From contig CM044955.1 of the NCBI GenBank assembly GCA_024516035.1, forward strand, positions 54,027,257-54,091,256: DNA of 64,000 bases, given 5' to 3'. Made by a program: the position numbers and the translations under genes. This stretch comes from Bactericera cockerelli (lineage: Eukaryota; Arthropoda; Insecta; Hemiptera; Triozidae). This document shows positions 10,187-20,300 of the stretch, piece by piece. Numbering within the stretch: position 1 is the stretch's first letter; each line of letters begins with the position of its first letter. The notes beneath the pieces were generated by a model, which was not told the DNA's origin, made no database searches, and was given only the letters and a program-made list of their open reading frames with translations.

Positions 10187-10548
10187 AACGTACATTATAC
10201 ATATCAAGTAAATACTTTCGACCATATGAAAATATCAGTAGGTATTTCTTTTTCTCAATTTTATCCCATGAATCAGAGTTTCCATTATAAAAATACATCA
10301 TGAGTCATGACTTGACATGAGTTGAGAACAATCAATTTATCATTGGTTCAGGTTTATAGATGATGTTACGGGTTGTCGAGCAATAGACAATTGGGCCGAT
10401 CAAAAACCATAAAGCAATTGAACCGGGTTCAAATTAGTTAAGGCTGGGATAGCTCTGCGAAAGATCTGCACCACCTTAACACACCCTGTGTGTTAACTGA
10501 TCAAAACAAGGCTGAAGTAGAGAGATTGAGTTTCAATATTATTCGTTT

Positions 10549-10625
10549 ATGGTCAATTGGTTAAGCCGCTTGTTTAGTAATCCATGTAGCATAGGGACTC
10601 GTTGGTTCGAATCCCACCCAATGCC
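10549..10625 (+). mobile_element. SINE family A, head only
   Basis: 'ggtcaattggttaagccgct' to 'cgaatcccacccaatgcc' matches only the tRNA-like head of family A. Confidence 0.6.
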
Positions 10626-10837
10626 TGGATTTAGCATTGTAAGTTCGCGTCATTGTGGCACTACGATTGTGATTAACACAATTTGATTAAATAACCATTT
10701 TCATTACTTTTGTATATTTCCTGTTTTATACTTTGTCTATGACTTTGTACTACAACAAAAGACATAGTGTACAAATAAATAAATAAATTAATTTTATTTT
10801 TTTATCGTAAGGCTTTACTACACATCTCAAAGTGAGA

Positions 10838-11098
10838 ATACATATCGCCGCTGCAAACACAAACTGTCGTATCTGCAAATTTTGCCATTTTCAGTTAAGA
10901 AGCGCACATAGTGGTTCGTGCTTGCTGAGAATCTTTGAAACTCACATACGACTAACCTTAAAACTTGAATACTTCGGGAAGGAGTTGAGATACAGATACG
11001 ACAGTTCGTGACGTGAAAAAGGAAGAATGTGCGCTTCTTAACTGAAAATGGCAAAATTTGCAGATACGACAGTTTGTGTTTGCAGCGGCGATATGTAA
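10838..11098. mobile_element. MITE-like element with ~72-bp perfect terminal inverted repeats
   Basis: The left arm 10838-10910 ('acatatcgccgctgcaaaca' onward) is mirrored by the right arm 11026-11098 (ending 'gtttgcagcggcgatatgta'). The match is near perfect and the spacer is about 115 bp. Part of the arm ('agatacgacagttcgtg') is echoed inside the spacer. There is no coding capacity. Confidence 0.7.
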
Positions 11099-11209
11099 TA
11101 AACTTGATCTGGAAATCTGATCAAGATTATTACATATAAACTTCACTATACAAGTATACATATACCAGTATAAGTGTCTTTTAGCCAGTATTAGTACCTC
11201 GACCCGAAC

Positions 11210-11425
11210 ATTAATCAATCATTCATTCACTCACTGAATGAACGCTACGAGCATACCACCGATCAGTCAATAATTCACTCACTGAATCCCTGTAAGCATC
11301 CCATCCATCATTAATTCATTCACTGACTGAACCCTATAAGCATACCATCGATCAGTCAATAATTCACTGACTGAGCCCTATAAGCATACCATCCATCATT
11401 AATTCATTCACTGACTGAACGCCGT
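11210..11425. repeat. Tandem repeat, ~46-60-bp units
   Basis: About four units combine 'cattcactgactgaac' and 'ataagcataccatcgatcag'. The units alternate between 'gatcagtcaataattcactc' and 'catcattaattcattcactg'. Confidence 0.7.
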
Positions 11426-12290
11426 ATCTCTATTGTGGTGTACCTGGATAGAAAAGATCATCCGAGTGATTCATGCGGGATCGTTAGTCATAGACAATTA
11501 GTCGCCAACGCTGCAGCACTCCCTAGCCTAGCCTAATAATGCACTAGGTGAGATAGGTACCTGATCTCATTAACTCATAGACATAGCCACCATTAGCCAG
11601 TCAGTGTGCACTTCATAGATATAGGTAGGCAATATGCATTACACAGATTGAACTAGCTAATATGCACTATACAGATATAATAGGATACAGATACCTGATA
11701 TTAGTCATCATTTCATCAACATAATTATAGATACATTAAGTCAATCTGCATAAACGATTAAATGACGATTAAATGTAGTGCATAAAGCATATACATATAA
11801 AAGGTGTTTATATGTATGTATAATTGTATATGCGTTATGAGTTATCAATATAACACTTAATTCAGATATAAGTTATCACTAACACTTAGATAGATGTACA
11901 TAATTATATACACCTGAAGTAAATCATCATTCACACACAGATATAGAGACACCTAATATCGTTGAAAAACATTAGGTATAACGATTCAATATGCAATTTT
12001 GTGTATGAATCATTCAACACAAATAAATACAGTCACTTTGCATTGGATAAACAAATATAGAAACAGCTAATATGCATGACAGATACAAACACCTAATGTA
12101 TGTACAGTGGGGAGTGAGAAATGGATCAGACATACCCTCATCAACTCAATGGGCTTAACATATAATTATAACATGATGAAGTCAAAAGTCGTATGTACAA
12201 ATAAATGTCTTGGGTACGATTCCAAGTGGTGCGAAGTTGGAGGAAATATTTTATTTGTAAAAGAAAAAGGAATATATATTATATCGATAC
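11426..12290. other. No gene; degenerate 'gatacctaatatgca' repeats
   Basis: Loose repeats of 'acagatatagatacctaata' type occur at about 11570-12100. No ORF is supported. Confidence 0.4.
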
Positions 12291-12295
12291 AAAAA

Positions 12296-12900
12296 AAAAC
12301 ACTGCCAATTATGGACACAATACTTCCTCGTGATTGCTTCACATTGTAAACACGTGCCAATTTTGAGATTTTATAGAAAATTACTTGTATCTCCAAAACG
12401 GCTCAACCGATTTTCTTCAAATTTGTTTTATATGGTAGAATATTGTTTTTTCTACATTCTAAAATCTACAAAAATTTCTGTATCGGCAAGTCGTGGTCCT
12501 TATTTTTTTACTTTTTTGTCCAAAATTTCGGATTTTCTTAAATATCAGAGTCAAATTATAATTAATTTAAAAATAAATATAAATAGTCTATGTAAAACTA
12601 TAATATGCATATTTTTACAAAATTTCATCGAAATCGGGTGTACCGTTCACGAGATATAAGCGTTTAAGTAAAAAGTTAGTGGTCAGGCGCATGGCCTCTT
12701 TCACCCAGAACCGCTAGTACGAATTCGATGAATTTAAAATGGGACCATCTACAGAATGTCTCCTAGATGTGTGCAAATCCGTTGAGTAGTTTTCGAGATT
12801 TGCGCGTTACAAGGAATCGTTTTAACAGACCGACAGAGCGACAGACCGACAGACAGACACAAAACCAAATTTACTCAGTAGGTTATGAAACGTCCAGAAA
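12296..12900 (+). repeat. Dispersed repeat, full unit, ending in GACAGA run
   Basis: 'cacaatacttcctcgtgatt' and 'ctccaaaacggctcaaccga' match 57477-57690 on the other strand. Further on come 'tttcatcgaaatcgggtg' and a short run of GACAGA-type repeats at 12828-12858. This layout is common in arthropod non-autonomous DNA elements. The class is not determined. Confidence 0.55.
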
Positions 12901-12956
12901 TATGAAAAAAATTGAAATCGGAGCAAAAAATATTTTTTTTTACAAAAACGAACACA

Positions 12957-12994
12957 ATACTTCCGATTTCTAATATTAGAAATTTCTCGGAAGT
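12957..12994. repeat. 'CTTCCGA' quasi-palindrome, copy 2
   Basis: 'acttccgatttctaatatta' then 'gaaatttctcggaagtaa' differs from the 10149 copy by about one base. Confidence 0.65.
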
Positions 12995-13084
12995 AATACA
13001 GAATGAACGAAAAGTCCCGGAATGGATTTTTATCTTTTTAACAGCTCAAAAAAAAAAAAGTATAGTAGATATTTATTTATACTG

Positions 13085-13160
13085 TTCCGTACTTGCGACT
13101 TGAACTACCAACCTCGAGGTTACGAGACCGCCGCCTTATCGATCAAGCTACTGAGGACGG
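13085..13160 (-). mobile_element. SINE family F head
   Basis: On the minus strand 'cctcagtagcttgatcgata' and 'gtaacctcgaggttggtag' correspond to the tRNA-like head of family F. A short family A head remnant ('gactagcgccttaactactt') follows at about 13168-13196. Confidence 0.55.
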
Positions 13161-13407
13161 CGTACCTGGACTAGCGCCTTAACTACTTGACTACCATTTC
13201 AAGAACCCATGCATTTGTTGACGAGGACTTTTCATCAGTTACATTCCTAACTTTCATCCAATAACCTAAGGGTAAAATTAATAGACGAATTTGATGTCAC
13301 AAGTCATTGCTAAGCGTCGGTCTTCCCTATCTTACATAGTACGCAATCTGTGACTTAGCGCCACAGAGGTATTACAAAAACATCTATTAATTCCGCCCTA
13401 AGTTTAT

Positions 13408-13624
13408 CCTGGTAGTCAAGTGATTAACGTGCTAGTCTGGTAATCCAGGTAGCGTAGGGATCCGTTGGTTCGAATCCCACCCAGTGCATGAATTTTTCCT
13501 CTTTAATTTGAGTTTGTGACCACCTAATAATAAGACTCTGAGGGTTAGGTGGTAGAAAATGCTTTGAGCATTAACCTCGCCTGGTGGTTACCTTCCACTA
13601 AAGAGTAGAATTCTTATTATTATA
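13408..13624 (+). mobile_element. SINE family A, near full length
   Basis: It runs from 'cctggtagtcaagtgattaa' through B box GGTTCGAATCC and the body to 'ccactaaagagtagaattc' and TTATTATTAT. Confidence 0.85.
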
Positions 13625-13667
13625 AGTTTAGCTTAGGAAGTAATTTAGTTAAGTATTCAGTCGCACC

Positions 13668-13815
13668 TCGACATAAGAGAACTGGCTATTAGAGAAACCA
13701 CGATTTAAGAGAAAAATTTACAGTTCAAATTTACCTCTCTCTAAGGGAAAATAACCTCTTTATAAGAGAAACCTGGATATAGGAGAAAATGTTTCCGACC
13801 CTTGAGTTCTCTTAG
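13668..13815 (+). repeat. Dispersed 'ATATAAGAGAA' repeat
   Basis: Motifs of the type 'cctggatataggagaaaa' recur several times. Relatives lie at 18570-18775, 19605-19863 and 49272-49400. The alternation of CCTCGATATAA-like and AGAGAA motifs resembles ends of pogo/Tigger-type non-autonomous elements, but that is inference. Confidence 0.55.
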
Positions 13816-13937
13816 TGGCGGCAACAACGAGGACCCTGGACTAAGATGTAAATAACCCACTTTTTTTTAGATAATGATATTAATAACTTATTTTTTTATT
13901 TAGATATTGATGTAAAAAACTAATTTTTTTATTTAGA

Positions 13938-14166
13938 TATGAGCCTTTTTTTATTTCCTAGCCATGAAACAGGAGCTACTTTAGACGTTTGTGGTCTGCA
14001 TGGTAGCTTGCCCATCCCGTAGTATGCCTCCCCTCTGATGGGTGCGAAGTGACACATTCCCATTTAGGTGCTGGGTCAACACGAGCGTACCGGAAGGTGT
14101 CCCTTACAGACTTCTGTAACCAAATTTTAGAATACAATTTTTTTTTTTCGGCTCGGGGGATCGATT
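13938..14166 (-). mobile_element. SINE family D, 5'-truncated, abutting the exon-4 splice donor
   Basis: On the minus strand it begins in the B-box region ('tcgatcccccgagccg' at about 14165). It continues through 'ggttacagaagtctg', 'cacctaaatgggaatgtgtc' and 'catactacgggatgggcaag' to the family end near 13945. Its first recognisable base lies within about 8 bases of the exon-4 donor at 14174-14169. It therefore forms the start of the myosin intron, in the same orientation as the gene. Confidence 0.75.
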
Positions 14167-14174
14167 CCACTCAC

Positions 14175-14394
14175 CTGGTAGAAGCTGTGGAAGTTCCGCT
14201 CGCCCGCCTGCTGCAGGATGACCCGGGACTTCTCCAGCAGATAGTTCCTGATGTCGCCCCCCATGGGGTCCCCCTTGAAGTCGAAGTGAATGTCCATGTA
14301 CTTGCCGAAGCGGGACGAGTTGTCGTTTCTGTTGGTCTTGGCGTTGCCGAACGCCTCCAAGATGGCGTTCGATTGGAGAAGAACGTTCTTGACT
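14175..14394 (-). CDS. Myo31DF: Myosin ID exon 4
   Basis: This exon of 220 bases follows acceptor CAG at 14397-14395 and ends in CAG before donor GTGAGT at 14174-14169. It completes Arg131 and encodes residues 132-204, starting '[19 protein letters not shown]'. It contains switch I and the '[10 protein letters not shown]' and '[10 protein letters not shown]' segments, the highly conserved class I motor core. It ends in phase 0. A truncated SINE begins almost at the donor. Confidence 0.95.
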
Positions 14395-17300
14395 CTGAAA
14401 AACAAAGAATGTGAAGTGGTCTCAATCTCCTGAAGGAGAAATAATTTGACAAGTTGATCGTCCTCAGTAGCTTGATCGATAAGGCGGCGGACTTGTAACC
14501 TGGAGGTCGGTGGTACAATTCCCGGTTTCAGCGTAGATTTAGTAAAGCGAGTTTGAGTAGTTTTGATATCACGATAGTGATTAACACAAATATAATAACT
14601 TAACTTTAATTTGACAAGTTGATTGAAACTGTCTTTTTAGGTGAAATAATAACAACATCAAAAACAAGAGTTTATCTCACTCTCTTGTTCTTTCTACAAA
14701 AGAGAGGCACAAAATAATATATTATAACCATTGACCATAGTTAAAAGCATCACTATTTCGTTTTGTGGTTCCGCCTCCAAGGATTTCTAAATCAAACCGT
14801 TTTAGTTTGGAAATAGCTATCGTTCAAGTATCCATTATTGTTTTTATAATGACCTCATTGGTCATTAATGATAATAACACTCGACCCCATGTTTGATTAA
14901 TATCGGCTCCACTTTCGGAATTTAATTGAATGACTCTCATATGTCTCATATTTTCTTTCTTAAATCGATTTATTAAAAGCTTTCCAAAACAATCAATTAA
15001 TAAACATTAACATAACTCACAAAGAATCACTTATTTACAAAATAGTGCCTAATTGCCCCTAATGTATTCAATTTAATTTCTTAATGACCAGCTTTCGTGG
15101 CTTTGATTGAGAAACGTCAAAAAACTTAATGAGTGTTTCTACAATGTGTGTTTTGATTGATTGGTTTTTAGAATGAATCATTTTATTTGAAAGGATCTCA
15201 AAGAGCTGTAATTTTCAGTTTGGCAACTTTAGCGTTTCTGACTGCTACATACCTGGTACTTTAACTATGTGCTAAATTTTGCGTCACTGTACTTCATGAT
15301 AATCTTCCCTCACCCAGCCTGAGTGGGGCCTCACTCACCTCTCAATCTCCTGTCTCCCGCCCAGATTGGTCACGGCCGCAATGTACTTCATGATAATCTT
15401 CCCTCACCCAGCCTGAGTGGGGCCTCACTCACCTCTCAATCTCCTGTCTCCCACCCAGATTGGTCACGGCCGCAATGTACTTCATGATAATCTTCCCTCA
15501 CCCAGCCTGAGTGGGGCCTCACTCACCTCTCAATCTCCTGTCTCCCACCCAGATTGGTCACGGCCGCAATGTACTTCATGATAATCTTCCCTCACCCAGC
15601 CTGAGTGGGCCTCACTCACCTCTCAATCTCCTGTCTCCCACCCAGATTGGTCACGGCCGCAATGTACTTCATGATAATCTTCCCTCACCCAGCCTGAGTG
15701 GGGCCTCACTCACCTCTCAATCTCCTGTCTCCCACCCAGATTGGTCACGGCCGCAATGTACTTCATGATAATCTTCCCTCACCCAGCCTGAGTGGGGCCT
15801 CACTCACCTCTCAATCTCCTGTCTCCCACCCAGATTGGTCACGGCCGCAATGTACTTCATGATGATTTTGGAAGCTTCGGTTTTCCCGCTCCCGGATTCG
15901 CCACTGATGACGATGCAGGTATCGCGCCCCCGCGCCTTCATGCCTCTGTGCGCCGCGTCTGCTATGGCGTAGATATGCGGCGCATTCTCGAACATCTCCC
16001 GGCCTGGGGACCAGAGGAACAGAAAGGCACATTTTTAAGAAAGTCGAAGAAAATGTGAGCATATTTTTACTTTCCTTATCCTATAGAAAGGAAAGTAATT
16101 AAGAAAGTGGAAGGAAAAGACACTTATTTTACTGCTTAAAAAAAAGACCGAAATTGAAACCTAAATTTATACGTACTGCTCAGTTATAATATGATTCAGA
16201 CCTGTATATCATTCACAAGTGTTACTTATGTCACATTTAATTCGCCTCACTAAAATTTGCCATACTCGACACTTGAACCACCAACCCTAAGGTTACAATT
16301 CTGATATCTCAACAATCGACTACTAAGGTTTAAAAAAATATGCAAATAAAAAACCATGAGTACATGATAAGAACTTGTTCTCACAAGGTATTATTTCGAG
16401 AATTTATCATTCTCAAGAAAGGTTCCAACATCATGACGACAAATTTATGCAAGATCTGTCGTCTCCGCTATTTATTTTGCAATATACATCAAAATGTATA
16501 GTAATATTAAACTATAATATTTCGCATAAAGACGTTCAATATAGGACATCAATCGCGACAGCAAAAAGTTGAGGTTAGAAGCAAAGGAGTTGCTGCATCA
16601 AAGTTGACATTGCGGCAAAGTTGACTCACTGCCAAGAGAGTGCACTTGAAGAAATCACATACAGGATGACTATACGTTTTGTTTTTTCATAACTAATTAT
16701 CCCATCTCACAAATGACCCGAGAATCCTGATATAATAATAATAATATCGCCTTATTTATACTGCCCGATTAGGACTATTTAAGTCCCATTAATCCAGCAG
16801 TAAGCCCAAGACATATTATTATGTGGTAAAAATCCCACATGGGAGGATAACTTGTCATGTCCCGGCTGGGTTTTGAACCCGCGACCTCTGGAATCTCTGG
16901 ATTCACAGAGTGCCGCCTTTACCACTAAGCTACTGGGACAGACTGTTATAGTAATTCAACCTCCCTGGTGTAACGGCTGTGACTACTGCTCCAAGTTCGG
17001 AGGTGACGAGTTCGAATCTCTGGTTGAGCAGAATTTCCTAACAAAAGAAAATCTGTCTCCTCCCAAGTAAAAACATGTAAGGTTGCTTTTTCTGGCCCAA
17101 CACAAGCTGGGGGTGAGCTGGACAAGCTGCATGATTTCATTCCCAGCGAGTGGAGGGTAAAACCCTAGTCCTGATGAATAATTCGGGACGTAAAAACCTA
17201 ACCTATTCTTTTTCATTTTTATTGTATATATTGTTTCCATTTTTTCCATTGTTAAATAATTATTTGTAAGTACATAATGTCCATTTATACCTAATAAAGC

Positions 17301-20300
17301 GTTGTATAATAATAATAATAATAATAACCTGATATCTGAATGACTGAATCCTCTTAAGTCGACACAACTGTGTACATAATAATCTGTCCCGATAGCTCAA
17401 TGGACAAGGGCGACGCCTTGCGTCAGTCTGACAACTCAGAAGTCGCGGTTTCGAAACCCAGCCGAGACTTGGCAAGTTATGCTCCCATTTGAGATTTCGA
17501 CCACATAACCACACAAGACGTATGTCTTTGGCTGAACAGCTGAAATACCGGGACTCATTAGTCCTAGTGGTCGGGCAGTATAAACTGTATAAATAAGGCG
17601 ATATTATTAAAATTAAAATATTGTTCTCAATCTTTCTAGAGAATAACTTTGCGGGTATATATATGTAGCAAAGACATACTTATTTGACTACTAAAATGGA
17701 TTGAGTCAAAACAACATTACATCGATTTTTGACATTTTCATTTTAACAATCTCTAAGCCACCCAGTATATTTGTGAGTGTTGAAAATGATGATGCTTGTC
17801 AAAGTTACTTATTCACTTGGAATTATGGATTGGAATTAAATCTTGGTGACGAAGAAGATACTATACAAGCCATTACAAGCATGCTAAGAGAAGAAGATCC
17901 TATAACCTTGGTATAGTAGATTATTACAACCTGACCAAGCTAAGAATCTCAGGTTCAGAAGACACTAAAACCAAGATCAAAGAGATTATCTTAAGAGATC
18001 AAACACACATACCAAGATGGGATCTAAGGATATACGCAAATGACTTAATAGTTAAAGCAGGTTTAAAAAAAAACAATATCCAGGGGAAATTTTTCAACCC
18101 CAAGGGATTTTAAAAATATGAGTATGTACCTATACAAGGTGTAACTTTATTACTGAAATTCAAGCCGTAGATATTCCAACTGTATGTTTGTAACTTAATG
18201 TAGAAGCAATTACATACTGTACGAAGCTATTCCAGGTATGTTAGTAAAAAAAATCAATTTTCAGTTTTTCACAAATCTCATCTATCTTTAGATATAATAG
18301 GTACCGAACTATTTATTTATTGGAAAAGATAGAGACTTATTATAAGGTCTATTTACATAATGTTTTTTTGTATAACTAGCTAAAATCCTGTAATTTGTGG
18401 CCGAAGGGTTTCTGCCCGTGGTTTGGGTCTTCTTTGGAAATATAAAAAATCCTCTTAGTATACTAACTAGGTGATAAAAGAAGACTCGGTGCCAAATTCG
18501 GGTCATTTGGTACCGCTGCTTCGTAGTTCTGTGGATTATGAATGAATGTAAATAAATGGATTTTATATTGCAGTCAATCCTGGATATAAGAGAACTCAAG
18601 GGGTCGGATTTTTTCTCTTATAAAGAGGTTATTTTACCCAATATTGGTAAATTTGACCTGGAAATTGTTCTCTTTTTTTTAATTAACATTTATTTAAAGG
18701 GAGGTCTATTATTTACGAGATTTCTCTTATACCTATCCAGTTCCCTTATATCTAGGTTTGAATGTATTAAGAGTACGTTAATTGTGTACCTACTTGTCAA
18801 TTTTTTCTGAGTAAATAATAAGATAATGATTTTATGAAGAGAAATACGAACCCACGATATTTACCTTACATAGCTGGAGGACCAACCCATGCTCCTAAAC
18901 CACATATTTCACAGATTTCTCTATCCGTTCTCACGATCTCGTCTGCAAAACTGTGTGGTTGTATTATTGTATAAATTTGCCAGTTTTCACATTGTTATAC
19001 ATATTTGCAAGTGATTATATATTATTATTGTTATATTTGCCCGTATTCACATCGTTTTATTTGCCAGTGTTAACATTGTTATACATATTTGCAAGTGATT
19101 ATAATATTCTTATATTTGCCCGTATTTTGCAGCGTTATTTTTGCAAGTTTTTATATTGTTATATTTGCCAGTGTTTACATTGTTATACATATTTGCAAGT
19201 GATTAAATTATTGTTTTATTTGCCCCTATTTGCAGCGTTGTTTTTGCAAGTTTTTATATTGTTATATTTGCCAGTGTTTACATTGTTATACATATTTGCC
19301 AGAAGATTACACATTGATCAGTAGGTGTTGGGTCCGAGGCAGTGTACTGTAGGACGTCCTGACTCATGCAATCAACACAAGGTAGCGGTACCTGGTATAT
19401 ACAATATACAGGGTGTCCTGACTCATGCAATCAACACAAGGTAGCGGTACCTGGTATATACAATATACAGGGTGTCCTGACTCATGCAATCAACACAAGG
19501 TAGCGGTACCTGGTATATACAGGGTGTCCTGACTCATGCAATCAACACAAGGTAGCGGTACGTGGTATATACAGGGTGCTCTCGGAACATGGTTCATTTT
19601 AAAATATAACCTGGATATAAGAGAACTGGATTTAAGAGAAACCTTGATAATCTTCATATGAGAGAACAATTTCCAATTAAAATTTACCTCACTATAAAAG
19701 AAAAAATAACCTCATAAAAGGACAAACCTTGATATAAGAGAACAATTTCCAATTACAATTTACCTCTCCGTAAAAGGAAAAATAATCTCTTTAAAGCACA
19801 AACCTGGATATAAGAGAAAAAAAAACCGTCCCTTGAGTTCCTTTATGTGCAGGTTCTACTGTAGTATGAGTATGTATACACATAAAAATGAGAACATTGA
19901 GTTCTATATCACATTCTATCACATTCTATCACTCATCCCAACACCTACAAAGCTAAAATTTTGTATGAACGCTCCCCTTGCCTTCACATGGGTTGGATGG
20001 TAAAGATTGCCTCGGGCAATAATCCCGCCCTTCGTATTTTAAATACATAAATTTCAAAAAAACAGTTTACTAGTACTACTACTAATACTACACTCAAATG
20101 GGACGCCCAGACACGGGAAAAACTCCAGTGATACAGTTGAATGTTGATACACAATAGTATTATAATAATAACAAATAATAATGATTATTAAACTAATAAT
20201 TATATTTAATTAATTATTATATTGTTCCCACTCAAGTTGAAGTGGTATTCAAGACGAGTGCAGTGCTTCTCAGAGCAGAACGGAAATGAGATCTAGAATC

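Noticed and set aside
1..14174. Further myosin exons left of exon 4
   Set aside because: I looked on the minus strand for the expected continuation after 'FYQ' with a CAG acceptor and found no candidate. The next exon is probably outside the window.
15511..16058. Plus-strand repetitive open frames over the 94-bp array and exon 3
   Set aside because: They are the antisense of the duplicated myosin exon end. The minus strand has the conserved protein and splice sites.
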